Shown here: one piece after another, positions 1-8,717 of the stretch
How the letters are laid out: every line of letters begins with the position of its first letter
How positions within the stretch are numbered: position 1 is the stretch's first letter
From: Colwellia_A sp047621305
GTDB lineage: Bacteria; Pseudomonadota; Gammaproteobacteria; Enterobacterales; Alteromonadaceae
Direction: 5' to 3'
Length of the DNA stretch: 64,000 nt
NCBI GenBank assembly: GCA_047621305.1
Contig: JBLHNB010000003.1
Location: forward strand, 69,036-133,035
Notes under the pieces: model-generated
Told to the model about the DNA's origin: nothing
Databases searched by the model: none
The model's input: the letters and a program-made list of their open reading frames with translations, nothing else
Position numbers and translations under genes: made by a program

Positions 1-149
1 TCTATACGGGTGATTTTAGCTTTATAAATATTGGATTTTTTTTGTTCATGACCAGGACTTTCTATATCTAAATCATATAGTTGTTGACCATCAACAAGTG
101 CTACACGCAATTCTTCTGATTGAGTAGCATTAATTAACATACGTTTCAT
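1..149 (-). CDS. rne: Ribonuclease E, N-terminal fragment (cut by window edge)
   Basis: The reverse strand from position 149 downward reads MKRMLINATQSEELRVALVD and continues with a YDLDIESPGHEQKK stretch, the near-invariant start of RNase E/G enzymes just before the S1 domain. RNase E is the essential endoribonuclease that starts mRNA decay and processes rRNA and tRNA at the inner membrane. Only 49 codons are inside the window. It diverges from rluC, the same arrangement as in E. coli. Identity is secure from the motif; the rest of the protein (catalytic core and degradosome scaffold) cannot be seen. Confidence 0.95.
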   Translation of the reverse strand, partial: MKRMLINATQSEELRVALVDGQQLYDLDIESPGHEQKKSNIYKAKITRI

Positions 150-783
150 AGTTTGTGTGACTCATATTTTAGTCACAACACACTGTTGCTAAGTACACAA
201 AGCAATCTGTCGCAATGTAAACAGCAGTTTGTCAGCCTCACGGTTGTCAATCTTACTACGCCATTTACGTAGTAAGCTGTTATAAATCTGATTGTTTAAA
301 TCTTACTGCGATAATTTACCATCGCAGTGAATAGTTATTTTGTGTGCTCAGCCTGTGTGCTGTGCATATAACTCAGTAAATGATGAGCTCAAATGTTAAC
401 AAAGTAGACCGGTATTTTTACCGTTGTTCGCCTTGAATTTTGTTAAAAGCGCTTTAATTCATTTACTCAGTGTGATTACAAATTGTTCTATTGCGCGGGA
501 CAAGCTGTTTATGTTTACTCTTTGACATGTTACATACGTCAAATGTTACAACAGGCCATTCTTTTAATATGTCGCTCGATGATTAATCAAAAATTGCATA
601 TTAATGTGGCCGCATTTTGCCTCTTACGTATCGCTCAGAACTTCCTTTAGTTATGTTGCTTAACTTCTAACAAAAAATATTATAAGTACAACCTTAACAT
701 TATCCCACTATAATGCTCTTTATAGCAATTAAATAGCTATTTTAATTAGGCGAAACGTAAAAAAAATATGTTAAACTGCAAAA
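150..783 (-). promoter_or_regulatory. Long rne 5' leader and rne/rluC divergent spacer with two perfect hairpins
   Basis: There is no gene in these 634 bases. Two perfect stem-loops lie near the rne start: a 9-bp stem at 252-260 pairing with 268-276, and an 8-bp stem at 305-312 pairing with 321-328. In enterobacteria the rne mRNA has a leader of about 360 nt whose stem-loops let RNase E shorten its own message (Rfam rne5). Position and structure fit such an autoregulatory leader, but the sequence itself was not matched to the family. A weaker 6-bp inverted repeat sits at 521-543. Confidence 0.5.
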
Positions 784-1758
784 ATGATTAAAAAAAATGA
801 AATTGAGAGCGAAAAGCCTCAGGTTAGGTTTATTACTATTGATAGTGAAGACGCTGGCCAACGTATAGATAACTTCTTATTAAAAACACTCAAAGGGGTT
901 CCTAAAAGCCACATATACCGTTTATTAAGAAAAGGCGAAATTCGTGTAAATAAAAAACGTATTAAACCCGAATACAAAATGCTTGCAGACGATATCTTAC
1001 GTCTAGCGCCTATTCGTGTCGCTGAAAAAACAGACGGTGTATCTCCTCAATTGAATATTGTCGCTAATTTAGAGAAACAAATTTTATTTGAAGATGATCG
1101 ATTAATTGTTATCAATAAACCATCAGGAATGGCGGTCCATGGTGGTAGTGGTTTAAGTTTTGGTTTAATAGAAGCAATGCGCGCATTACGTCCTGATGCA
1201 CGGATGCTTGAATTAGTTCATCGCTTAGATAGAGATACTTCAGGATGTTTAGTTATTGCGAAAAAACGTTCGGCACTGCGTAACTTACATGAACAATTAC
1301 GTAATAAAACCGTTCAAAAATTTTACCACGCTTTGGTAAAAGGGCGATGGTCTGAAAAATTAACACGTGTGACTGAAGGTTTGAAAAAAAATGACCTTAA
1401 GTCAGGAGAAAGAGTCGTTGTGGTTGATAATATCAATGGCAAAGAAGCGGAAACACGTTTTAAAGTATTACAATATTATACGGATGCAACGTTAGTTAGG
1501 GCATTTCCCGTAACAGGGCGTACACATCAAATAAGAGTACATTGCCAAACAAAGGGTCATTCAATTGCCTGTGATGCGAAATATGGTCATGATGGTTTTG
1601 ATGAACAAGTCAAAAAATTAGGTTTGAAACGATTATTTTTGCATGCAGCAAGTATTGAATTCACGCATCCATTAACGGAACAGCGATTAAAAGTTGAAGC
1701 ACCGTTAGAGTCTAGTTTAGAAAAACTTTTGAATAAACTCACTAAAGTAAATCCATGA
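784..1758 (+). CDS. rluC: 23S rRNA pseudouridine synthase RluC
   Basis: A 324-residue protein with an S4 RNA-binding domain at about residues 25-80 and a RluA-family catalytic domain after it. The signature HRLDRDTSG at 146-154 carries the catalytic aspartate D149. RluC of E. coli isomerises uridines 955, 2504 and 2580 of 23S rRNA, and it too sits divergently next to rne, which supports RluC over the related RluA and RluD. No strong ribosome binding site precedes the ATG. The stop overlaps the next gene's start (ATGA), so the two are translationally coupled. Confidence 0.93.
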   Translation: MIKKNEIESEKPQVRFITIDSEDAGQRIDNFLLKTLKGVPKSHIYRLLRKGEIRVNKKRIKPEYKMLADDILRLAPIRVAEKTDGVSPQLNIVANLEKQILFEDDRLIVINKPSGMAVHGGSGLSFGLIEAMRALRPDARMLELVHRLDRDTSGCLVIAKKRSALRNLHEQLRNKTVQKFYHALVKGRWSEKLTRVTEGLKKNDLKSGERVVVVDNINGKEAETRFKVLQYYTDATLVRAFPVTGRTHQIRVHCQTKGHSIACDAKYGHDGFDEQVKKLGLKRLFLHAASIEFTHPLTEQRLKVEAPLESSLEKLLNKLTKVNP

Positions 1759-2405
1759 ACCATTATAAACTCATTATTTTTGATTGGGATGGTACGTTAA
1801 TGGACTCTGTGGACAGAATTGTATCTTCGATGCAAATCGCCGCAAATAATGCGTCATTACCTATTCCATCAAATGAACAAGCTAAACAAATTATTGGTTT
1901 AAGCATGCCAAAAGTTGTCGATGTATTATTTCCACAACGAACACAAGCGCAAGAATCGATTCTTATCGAACAATACAAACGTCAGTATAAAGAATTAAAT
2001 AATGTGCCAACGCCGATGTTTAATAATGCGATAGCATTATTAAGTAAACTGCGCCAGAAAAACAAGTTATTAGCTATTGCCACAGGTAAGGGGCGTGATG
2101 GCTTAGAGCGGGTTATGCGTGAAACACAAACAGCACATTTTTTTCATGCTTCTCGTTGCGCTAGTGATGCGATTTCAAAGCCTGATCCTCAAATGTTATT
2201 TAGTTTACTTGATGAGCTAGGAATATCAGCAAACGAAGCTGTGATGATTGGTGACACCAGCCATGATTTAAAAATGGCTCAATTAGCCAATATTGACAGT
2301 ATAGGGGTGACGCATGGTGTACATGATGCATCTATACTTTCTCTATATAAACCTAAAGCCGTTGTAAATTCTTTAATGCAATTAGAGAATATCTTAATTA
2401 AATAA
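1755..2405 (+). CDS. HAD-superfamily phosphatase, phosphoglycolate-phosphatase-like
   Basis: A 216-residue HAD hydrolase of the Gph/pyrophosphatase-like subgroup. Motif I is DWDGTLMDS at residues 10-18, with nucleophile D10 and general acid D12; a C-terminal GDTSHD supplies the acidic magnesium ligands, and K in SKPDP is motif III. The helical cap between motifs I and II makes it a class I HAD. The substrate cannot be deduced. It overlaps rluC by four bases and so is co-expressed with it; many marine gammaproteobacteria have this gene between rluC and yceF. Confidence 0.85.
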   Translation: MNHYKLIIFDWDGTLMDSVDRIVSSMQIAANNASLPIPSNEQAKQIIGLSMPKVVDVLFPQRTQAQESILIEQYKRQYKELNNVPTPMFNNAIALLSKLRQKNKLLAIATGKGRDGLERVMRETQTAHFFHASRCASDAISKPDPQMLFSLLDELGISANEAVMIGDTSHDLKMAQLANIDSIGVTHGVHDASILSLYKPKAVVNSLMQLENILIK

Positions 2406-2419
2406 TGTACGTCCTCTAT

Positions 2420-2451
2420 TAGCCTTTGACGTTGAATGATGTCAAAGGCTA
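2420..2451. terminator. Hairpin between converging genes
   Basis: An 11-bp perfect stem (2420-2430 with 2441-2451) around a 10-nt loop separates the converging HAD phosphatase and yceF genes. Neither side has a good T-run, so intrinsic termination is plausible but not certain. Confidence 0.5.
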
Positions 2452-2463
2452 TATAAAATAAGC

Positions 2464-3069
2464 TTATATAAAAACGTCCTGTTGTGCTAATACATCAAAG
2501 TGATGTTCTTTTAACAAAGCTACTAGCTGGATGAGAGGTAATCCGATCAGTGTATTTGGATCATCACCTGCTAATTTTTTAAATAAACAAATCCCTAATC
2601 CTTCACTTTTGAAGCTCCCTGCACAATTGTAAGGTTGCTCTGCGTGTAGGTAATTTTCAATATCTTGTTGAGATAAACTATTAAAATGAACGTTAAAATG
2701 TTCAACAAGTGATAACGTTTTATCGTTATGACTATCATAGACGCATAACCCCGTATAAAAAGTCACTACTTTACCGCTAAACTTATTTAGTTGAACAACA
2801 CCATTTTCAAAATTATGGGGTTTACCTAGTATTTCACCGTCACACAAGGCGACTTGATCTGAGCCGATGATTAATGCATCAGGGTGATTTTTTTTAACCG
2901 CTTTTGCTTTTTCAATAGCTAAACGCTCAACTAAATTAATGGGTGATTCATTTTTTAGTGATGTTTCGTCAACATCAGGTTTTACACATTGAAAAGGGAT
3001 ATTTAATTTCTCTAAAATAGATTTTCTAAAAGGTGATGTAGAAGCGAGGATCAACTTTTTTTTCAACAT
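2464..3069 (-). CDS. yceF: Maf-family nucleotide pyrophosphatase YceF
   Basis: A 201-residue Maf protein: N-terminal STSPFRKSILE substrate-binding motif, IIGSDQVALCDGEILGKP with the catalytic aspartate, and a C-terminal AGSFKSEGLG and DPNTLIGLPL. The sequence follows E. coli YceF closely, including its opposite orientation between rluC and yceD. YceF-subgroup Maf enzymes hydrolyse 7-methyl-GTP to the monophosphate, a house-cleaning reaction on modified nucleotides. No signal or membrane segment is seen. Confidence 0.93.
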   Translation of the reverse strand: MLKKKLILASTSPFRKSILEKLNIPFQCVKPDVDETSLKNESPINLVERLAIEKAKAVKKNHPDALIIGSDQVALCDGEILGKPHNFENGVVQLNKFSGKVVTFYTGLCVYDSHNDKTLSLVEHFNVHFNSLSQQDIENYLHAEQPYNCAGSFKSEGLGICLFKKLAGDDPNTLIGLPLIQLVALLKEHHFDVLAQQDVFI

Positions 3070-3102
3070 TGGAATATTTACTCAATAATTCTTCAGATAA
3101 AT

Positions 3103-3130
3103 GTTAATATATGGCTTATATTAACTTTTT
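3103..3130 (+). promoter_or_regulatory. AT-rich hairpin plus T5 in the yceD-rpmF leader
   Basis: A perfect 9-bp stem (3103-3111 with 3117-3125) is followed directly by five T residues (3126-3130), about 50 bases before yceD. It looks like a weak intrinsic terminator, possibly an attenuator for the downstream yceD-rpmF-plsX-fab genes. The stem is all A/T apart from the closing G-C pair, so its strength is doubtful. Confidence 0.35.
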
Positions 3131-3180
3131 AAAGGAAATTAACTAATTTTCTTTTGACACAGGCTTGAAGGCACATTAAT

Positions 3181-3705
3181 ATGCGCGCCACTATGCAGAA
3201 TCTTAAACTTCCAATAACGATAGACCCAAAAAGAAGCGCACAGCGTAGGCTTGTGTGTGAAGGGCGTTTTGAGTTGTCTGGAATGAACAGATTGCTTGCT
3301 GTATGTAACAATAGCAGCGAGCAAGTTAAAGTTAATGTTGATTTTAATATGGATGAACGTGGCTTGATAGTTTTATCAGGTACGGGATCGGTATTAGTCT
3401 CATTAATTTGTCAGCGTTGTACTGAAGCGTTTGAACAGTTACTTGAAGTGAAGTTCACTTTTAGTCCTGTAAAAAATGAAGAGGAAGAGGCTGAATTGCC
3501 GTCATATTATGACGCAATAGAATTAGATGAAAATGGTGAGATAAACTTGCTTGAATTAGTAGAAGATGAGCTATTGCTCGCTCTTCCATTAATTCCTAGG
3601 CATCCAATCAAAGACTGTAAAGCACCTGCTGACAGTATTTGGGGGGAATTGCCTGAAGAGCTTGAGAAACCAAGTCCATTTGGTGTATTAAAACAACTTA
3701 AATAG
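3181..3705 (+). CDS. yceD: YceD/DUF177 23S rRNA accumulation protein
   Basis: A 174-residue DUF177 protein with the diagnostic CQRC pair in its middle (LICQRCTEAF) and the ending GELPEELEKPSPFGVLKQLK. In E. coli and plants DUF177 proteins are needed for normal 23S rRNA accumulation, and the gene is paired with rpmF. Two starts are possible: ATG 3181 has GAAGG nine bases upstream, while ATG 3193 gives MQNLKLP, which matches the E. coli N-terminus. The shorter form may be the real one. Confidence 0.9.
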   Translation: MRATMQNLKLPITIDPKRSAQRRLVCEGRFELSGMNRLLAVCNNSSEQVKVNVDFNMDERGLIVLSGTGSVLVSLICQRCTEAFEQLLEVKFTFSPVKNEEEEAELPSYYDAIELDENGEINLLELVEDELLLALPLIPRHPIKDCKAPADSIWGELPEELEKPSPFGVLKQLK

Positions 3706-3742
3706 CTAATTATTAGCTAACAACCGATTTTAGGAGTAGGTA

Positions 3743-3910
3743 ATGGCAGTTCAAAAGAGCAAGAAGTCTCGTTCAAGACGTGGCATGCGCCGTTCACATG
3801 ACGCAATAACCCCTGAAAACTTATCAGTAGATCCAGTATCTGGCGAAACACATCGTCGTCACCATGTAACAGCTGATGGTTTTTACAAAGGTGTAAAAGT
3901 AATCGGCTAA
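3743..3910 (+). CDS. rpmF: 50S ribosomal protein L32
   Basis: A 55-residue protein starting MAVQKSKKSRSRRGMRRSHD and ending GFYKGVKVIG, the standard bacterial L32 pattern: a basic N-terminus followed by a THRRHHV segment. It is a zinc-free form with no CxxC pairs. An AGGAG motif lies just upstream. It follows yceD by 37 bases, as in E. coli, and links ribosome synthesis to the phospholipid and fatty-acid genes downstream. Confidence 0.97.
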   Translation: MAVQKSKKSRSRRGMRRSHDAITPENLSVDPVSGETHRRHHVTADGFYKGVKVIG

Positions 3911-4051
3911 TTAAGCGATTATTTAATACTGAAAACTGTTCGTGATCTAAAAACTATCTTTGTTAGATTGGAGATCGTATTGTGTTTATAGCCTTTCCAT
4001 ATAAAAAGTTATGAACACCTTCGATATATTATTGAAAATGATAGTACTCAC

Positions 4052-5089
4052 ATGAATGGTAAAAAAAGTTTAACCATAGCGTTAGACATTATGGGGGGCG
4101 ATAAAGGGCCCCTTGTAACTATTCCTGCAGCAATGATGGCCATTGATAACATGCCTAATTTGCACCTCATTTTATGTGGTGATGAAAACATCATTACAAC
4201 TCAACTTAGTCAATATCAGCAATTAAATAATAAACAACTCACGATATATCCAACAACTCAAATTGTTGCTATGGATGAGAAACCTGCTGTAGCTATTCGT
4301 ACTAAAAAAAATTCATCAATGCGCAAAGCGATTGATTTAGTAAAAGAAGAGCAAGCACAAGCATGTGTTAGTGCAGGGAATACTGGCGCTTTATTTTCAA
4401 TTGCCCATTTTGTACTAAAAATGCTTCCCGGTGTTGAACGGCCTGCACTTATTTCCGCTTTACCCACTCATGATGAACAACAACATGTTTTTATGCTTGA
4501 TTTAGGCGCTAACGTTTTTTGTGATTCAAATATTCTTTATCAGTTTGCCATTATGGGCTCGGTTTTAGCAGAGCAAGTCGATGGTATAAAAAATCCTAAA
4601 ATTGCTTTACTGAATATGGGTTCTGAAGAAATTAAAGGGAGTGAGCATATTAAATTGGCGGCAGCAAAGTTGACCGCTAATGAGGATATTAATTATATTG
4701 GTTTTGTTGAAGGCAACGATATTTTTTCAAATAAAGCAGATGTTATCGTGTGTGATGGCTTTGTGGGTAATGTCGCTTTAAAAACCTGCGAAGGTGTTGC
4801 TCATATGGTTTATAACAAGCTAATGTTCATATTATCCCAACACTTTATTGCTCGAATTTTAGGTAAAATTTTTGCTTCACCCATTAAAAAAATATTTAAA
4901 CCTTTGAGCCCCGACCAGTATAACGGTGCGAGTCTGATAGGATTACAAGGTATTGTCGTGAAAAGTCATGGTAATGCGAGTTCAAAGGCATTTCTTGCTG
5001 CAATTATGGAAGCGGTTAAAGAAGTTGAGCGTCAGGTACCAGAAAAAATTAAAAATAAATTATTACAAGGTTTAACAATACCTTTGTAA
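4052..5089 (+). CDS. plsX: Phosphate acyltransferase PlsX
   Basis: A 345-residue PlsX with the N-terminal ALDIMGGDKGP signature at about 10-20, SAGNTGAL in the middle and VCDGFVGNVALK later, all diagnostic. PlsX converts acyl-ACP to acyl-phosphate for glycerol-3-phosphate acylation at the membrane. The family is normally 340-350 residues, so it is complete. It is followed 61 bases later by fabD, whereas in most relatives fabH comes next. Confidence 0.96.
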   Translation: MNGKKSLTIALDIMGGDKGPLVTIPAAMMAIDNMPNLHLILCGDENIITTQLSQYQQLNNKQLTIYPTTQIVAMDEKPAVAIRTKKNSSMRKAIDLVKEEQAQACVSAGNTGALFSIAHFVLKMLPGVERPALISALPTHDEQQHVFMLDLGANVFCDSNILYQFAIMGSVLAEQVDGIKNPKIALLNMGSEEIKGSEHIKLAAAKLTANEDINYIGFVEGNDIFSNKADVIVCDGFVGNVALKTCEGVAHMVYNKLMFILSQHFIARILGKIFASPIKKIFKPLSPDQYNGASLIGLQGIVVKSHGNASSKAFLAAIMEAVKEVERQVPEKIKNKLLQGLTIPL

Positions 5090-5150
5090 CATTGTGTTTT
5101 ATGAAAACACGGTTATAGCCATTGCGCATTCATAACAATTAGGTAATACA

Positions 5151-6086
5151 ATGCAAAAAAACTTAGCGTTTATTTTCCCAGGACAAGGTTCTCAAGCCGT
5201 ATCTATGCTTGCCGACTTTGTTGGAAATGATGTTGTTCAAAACACATTTTCTGAAGCATCAACTGCTTTAGGATATGACCTCTGGCAATTAGTTTTTGCA
5301 GGCCCTGCAGAAAAATTAAATCAAACTAGTTATACTCAGCCTGCTCTTTTAACAGCAAGTGTTGCATTATGGCGTTTATGGCAGTCTCAGTCAGATATCA
5401 AACCAACGCTTTTAGCGGGACATAGTTTAGGTGAATACTCTGCACTTGTATGTGCTGACGTTTTATCTCTAGCTGATGCAGTTCAACTTGTTGAAAAACG
5501 TGGTGAATTTATGCAGACATCTGTTCCAGAAGGTATTGGGGCAATGGCGGCAATTATAGGTTTGGACGATCAATCAACCATTGCCGCTTGTGCACAAGCC
5601 CAGGAAAACGATGTTGTTGCAGCTGTTAATTTTAATTCACCGGGGCAGGTCGTTATAGCAGGTCATAAAGCTGCTGTTGCAAGAGCAGGTGAACTTTGTA
5701 AAAGCGCGGGCGCCAAACGTGTTTTACCCTTACCTGTAAGCGTACCATCTCATTGTGCATTAATGAAAGGTGCAGCAGAGAAGTTATCTATCGAATTAGA
5801 TAAACTTACGTTTAATGAACCCACTATCAATGTTGTTAATAATGTTGATGTTGCAATGGAAAGGTCTGCGGAAAATATTAAAAACGCGCTTGTTAAGCAA
5901 TTATACAGCCCCGTTCGATGGACTGAAACTGTAGAAAGTTTATCAAAACAAGGAATTTCTTTAGTTGTAGAAGCAGGGCCAGGTAAAGTATTGCAAGGGC
6001 TTATAAAAAGAATCGATAAATCAATAACGTGTGTCCCTATTAACGATAAAGCATCGTTAGACAAAGCGTTAGAATTAATAAAATAG
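5151..6086 (+). CDS. fabD: Malonyl-CoA:ACP transacylase FabD
   Basis: A 311-residue acyltransferase with FPGQGSQ at 9-15 and the nucleophile motif GHSLG, S92, at the same number as in E. coli; a PVSVPSHCALM segment supplies the second catalytic residue, histidine. It loads malonyl groups onto ACP for chain elongation in the cytoplasm. It is separated from fabG by nine bases, which indicates a common transcript. Confidence 0.96.
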   Translation: MQKNLAFIFPGQGSQAVSMLADFVGNDVVQNTFSEASTALGYDLWQLVFAGPAEKLNQTSYTQPALLTASVALWRLWQSQSDIKPTLLAGHSLGEYSALVCADVLSLADAVQLVEKRGEFMQTSVPEGIGAMAAIIGLDDQSTIAACAQAQENDVVAAVNFNSPGQVVIAGHKAAVARAGELCKSAGAKRVLPLPVSVPSHCALMKGAAEKLSIELDKLTFNEPTINVVNNVDVAMERSAENIKNALVKQLYSPVRWTETVESLSKQGISLVVEAGPGKVLQGLIKRIDKSITCVPINDKASLDKALELIK

Positions 6087-6095
6087 GGTGAGTAT

Positions 6096-6830
6096 ATGTT
6101 TTCATTTGAAGGAAAAGTTGTTTTAGTCACTGGCGCGAGTCGCGGTATTGGTAAAGCGATAGCAAGCCAGCTTAAAGAGGCTGGTGCTACTGTTATTGGT
6201 ACTGCAACGTCAGCATCAGGAGCAAATAAAATAAGTGAATATTTAGGTGATAATAATGGCCAAATACTGAATGTAACAAGTGATGAATCTATTACGGCAT
6301 TATTTGAATATATTAAAACTGAGCACAATGGTATTGACATTTTAGTTAATAATGCCGGCATTACTAAAGACAACTTATTTATGCGTATGAAAGATAATGA
6401 GTGGCAAGATATTATTGATACCAATTTATCATCTGTATTTAAATTAAGTAAAGCAGTCATTCGTGGGATGATGAAAAAACGTCATGGTCGTATCATAAAT
6501 ATTGGCTCAGTTGTTGGTAGTATGGGTAATGCAGGGCAGGTTAATTATGCTACGGCTAAAGCAGGGTTACTTGGTTTTACAAAATCTTTAGCGCGTGAAG
6601 TTGCATCTCGCGGAATTACCGTTAATACTGTTGCTCCTGGTTTTATAGATACAGACATGACACAAACGCTTACAGATGAACAAAAAGAAGGTATATTTTC
6701 TCAAGTTCCTGCTAACCGTTTAGGCAAGCCTGAAGAGATCGCTAATGCTGTGCTTTTTTTAGCTTCAGATGGTGCTGCTTATATCACCGGTGAAACACTG
6801 CATGTGAATGGCGGCATGTATATGATATAA
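6096..6830 (+). CDS. fabG: 3-oxoacyl-ACP reductase FabG
   Basis: A 244-residue short-chain dehydrogenase. TGASRGIG at 12-19 binds NADPH, NNAG at 85-88 is structural, and the catalytic S138, Y151 and K155 (YATAK) are in place. It reduces beta-ketoacyl-ACP in each elongation cycle. Its position between fabD and acpP identifies it as the housekeeping FabG rather than one of the many SDR paralogues. Confidence 0.96.
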   Translation: MFSFEGKVVLVTGASRGIGKAIASQLKEAGATVIGTATSASGANKISEYLGDNNGQILNVTSDESITALFEYIKTEHNGIDILVNNAGITKDNLFMRMKDNEWQDIIDTNLSSVFKLSKAVIRGMMKKRHGRIINIGSVVGSMGNAGQVNYATAKAGLLGFTKSLAREVASRGITVNTVAPGFIDTDMTQTLTDEQKEGIFSQVPANRLGKPEEIANAVLFLASDGAAYITGETLHVNGGMYMI

Positions 6831-6881
6831 ATGTTTGATTATTTTAAGCAAACATTTACAATTTAAATAACGTTGACAGGT

Positions 6882-6910
6882 TTGACCAGTAGAAAAAGTA
6901 AAATTAGATA
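6882..6910 (+). promoter_or_regulatory. Candidate acpP promoter
   Basis: TTGACC at 6882-6887, a 17-bp spacer and TAGATA at 6905-6910 make a plausible sigma-70 promoter in the 153-bp fabG/acpP gap. A second TTGACA at 6873-6878 is nearby. Acyl carrier protein is needed in large amounts, so an extra promoter here is expected, but the match is by eye only. Confidence 0.4.
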
Positions 6911-6983
6911 CTTGCAAGAAAAGCTGTTGGCGAATACACTACACGCAATTTGAAAAATTGCATATTTTAGTAAAGGAAAAAAA

Positions 6984-7217
6984 ATGAGTACTATTGAAGA
7001 ACGCGTAAAAAAAATCACTATCGAGCAATTAGGTGTAAGTGAAGAAGAAGTTAAAATTAGCTCTTCTTTTGTTGATGACCTAGGTGCTGACTCTTTAGAT
7101 ACTGTTGAATTAGTTATGGCATTAGAAGAAGAATTTGACACTGAAATACCTGATGAAGAAGCAGAAAAAATCACAACTGTACAAGCAGCTATTGATTACG
7201 TTACTGCAAATCAATAA
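6984..7217 (+). CDS. acpP: Acyl carrier protein
   Basis: A 77-residue acidic protein with the phosphopantetheine attachment motif DLGADSLDTVEL; the modified serine is S37 counting the initiator (S36 in the mature numbering of E. coli). An AAAGGAAAAAAA ribosome binding site precedes the ATG. It carries acyl intermediates between FabD, FabG and FabF, all encoded around it. Confidence 0.98.
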   Translation: MSTIEERVKKITIEQLGVSEEEVKISSSFVDDLGADSLDTVELVMALEEEFDTEIPDEEAEKITTVQAAIDYVTANQ

Positions 7218-7235
7218 GCAATAATTATTGAATAT

Positions 7236-7267
7236 ACAGATGGTCATTAAATGGCCGTCTGTCATTT
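7236..7267 (+). terminator. Attenuator-type hairpin between acpP and fabF
   Basis: Positions 7236-7247 pair with 7251-7262 (12 bp with G-T wobbles, 3-nt loop) and are followed by CATTTTATT. Its place just after acpP suggests a partial terminator that lets acpP be made in excess over fabF. Confidence 0.5.
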
Positions 7268-7355
7268 TATTCAAGATAAATATTCGTAGAGAACAACATT
7301 TAGTCATACGGATACGTCCATCCAAACAATCATTTCTATCGGAGGCAACTCACCT

Positions 7356-8588
7356 ATGAGGCGTGTTGTAGTTACCGGTCTTGGTATGCTGAGTCCACTA
7401 GGGAACAGCCCTGAATCAACGTGGCAAAATTTACTGCTTGGTAAAAGTGGTATTAGTGATATTGAACATTTTGATACGTCAGAATATCCAACACGTTTTG
7501 CTGGTTTAATTAAAGACTTTGATGCTCAAGACTATATGGCTCGAAAAGAAGCCAAAAAAATGGATCTGTTTATTCAATATGGTGTAGCTGCTGGTGTGCA
7601 GGCCTTTAAAGATTCAGGTTTAGAAATTAACGAAATCAATGCACATCGCGTTGGTGTTGCTGTTGGTGCGGGTATTGGTGGCCTAGGCCTTATTGAAGAA
7701 AATTTCGAAAAAATGCTCAAAACGAGTCCTCGAAAGTTATCACCATTTTTTGTACCTTCAACCATTATCAATATGATAGCAGGTCATCTTTCTATCATGC
7801 ATGGTTTAAAAGGCCCCAATATTTCTATTGTTACAGCATGTACCAGTGGTGTACACAATATTGGTCATGCGGCTCGTATGATAGCGTACGGTGACGCTGA
7901 TGCTATGTTAGCTGGGGGCGCTGAGAAAGGCTCTACAAAAATGGGCATGGGTGGCTTTGGCGCTGCACGAGCACTTTCAACACGTAATGATGACCCACAA
8001 AGTGCTTCACGTCCCTGGGATAAAGACCGAGATGGTTTTGTTTTAGGTGATGGCGCCGGTGTTATCGTTGTTGAAGAATATGAACATGCAAAAGCTCGTG
8101 GTGCAAAAATATATGCAGAGCTTGTGGGCTTTGGCATGAGTGGCGATGCCTATCATATGACATCACCTCCACCAGATGGTGCTGGCGCAGCACATGCAAT
8201 GCAAAATGCGATTAATGATGCGAAAGTTGATATTAATAAAATCGGTTATATCAATGCACATGGTACTTCAACACCTGCTGGTGATATTGCTGAAACTAAT
8301 GCCGTTAAATCTGTATTTGGTGCACAAGCCTATAATGTATTGATGGGGTCTACTAAATCGATGACAGGGCATCTATTAGGTGCTGCTGGAGCTGTTGAGG
8401 CTATTTTTAGTATACAGGCATTGATGAATAATATGGTACCACCTACTATTAATTTAGATAATCCTGATGAAGGTTGTGATCTGGATTATATTGCACATAC
8501 TGCTCGTGATGTTCAGTTAGACTATGTGTTATGTAACTCATTTGGTTTTGGTGGCACGAATGGTTCATTGATCTTTAAAAAGGTTTAA
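7356..8588 (+). CDS. fabF: 3-oxoacyl-ACP synthase II FabF
   Basis: A 410-residue thiolase-fold condensing enzyme. The nucleophile is C162 in TACTSG, and the two catalytic histidines are in NAHGTSTPAGD and TGHLLGAAG. GGAGG lies ten bases before the ATG. KAS II extends acyl-ACP and, in cold-adapted bacteria, makes cis-vaccenate for membrane fluidity. With fabH absent from this cluster, FabF is the only condensing enzyme encoded here. Confidence 0.97.
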   Translation: MRRVVVTGLGMLSPLGNSPESTWQNLLLGKSGISDIEHFDTSEYPTRFAGLIKDFDAQDYMARKEAKKMDLFIQYGVAAGVQAFKDSGLEINEINAHRVGVAVGAGIGGLGLIEENFEKMLKTSPRKLSPFFVPSTIINMIAGHLSIMHGLKGPNISIVTACTSGVHNIGHAARMIAYGDADAMLAGGAEKGSTKMGMGGFGAARALSTRNDDPQSASRPWDKDRDGFVLGDGAGVIVVEEYEHAKARGAKIYAELVGFGMSGDAYHMTSPPPDGAGAAHAMQNAINDAKVDINKIGYINAHGTSTPAGDIAETNAVKSVFGAQAYNVLMGSTKSMTGHLLGAAGAVEAIFSIQALMNNMVPPTINLDNPDEGCDLDYIAHTARDVQLDYVLCNSFGFGGTNGSLIFKKV

Positions 8589-8635
8589 CCTACTTAAAGA
8601 CAAAAATGTTAACAAGATCTTGAAGTTAATTGTTT

Positions 8636-8676
8636 AAGCCTGAATACTAGCGTTATGTATTCAGGCTTTTTATTTT
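8636..8676 (+). terminator. Strong intrinsic terminator after fabF
   Basis: A 12-bp perfect stem (8636-8647 with 8657-8668) closed by a 9-nt loop and followed by a T-rich tail. It ends the fab transcript before pabC, so the pabC-tatD genes probably need their own promoter or read-through. Confidence 0.85.
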
Positions 8677-8717
8677 AAAAGGGTAAAAAGGTAGTCAATT
8701 TTACCTATGGGTATTTG

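Noticed and set aside
521..550. rluC promoter at TTGACA 522-527
   Set aside because: No acceptable -10 box at the right distance; the motif is also part of a small inverted repeat.
5090..5150. Remnant of fabH
   Set aside because: The 61 bases contain only a 7-bp hairpin and no recognisable FabH codons.
5750..6460. 236-codon open frame opposite fabD/fabG
   Set aside because: It has no ribosome binding site or recognisable domain, and lies wholly opposite two clearly real genes. It is a composition shadow.
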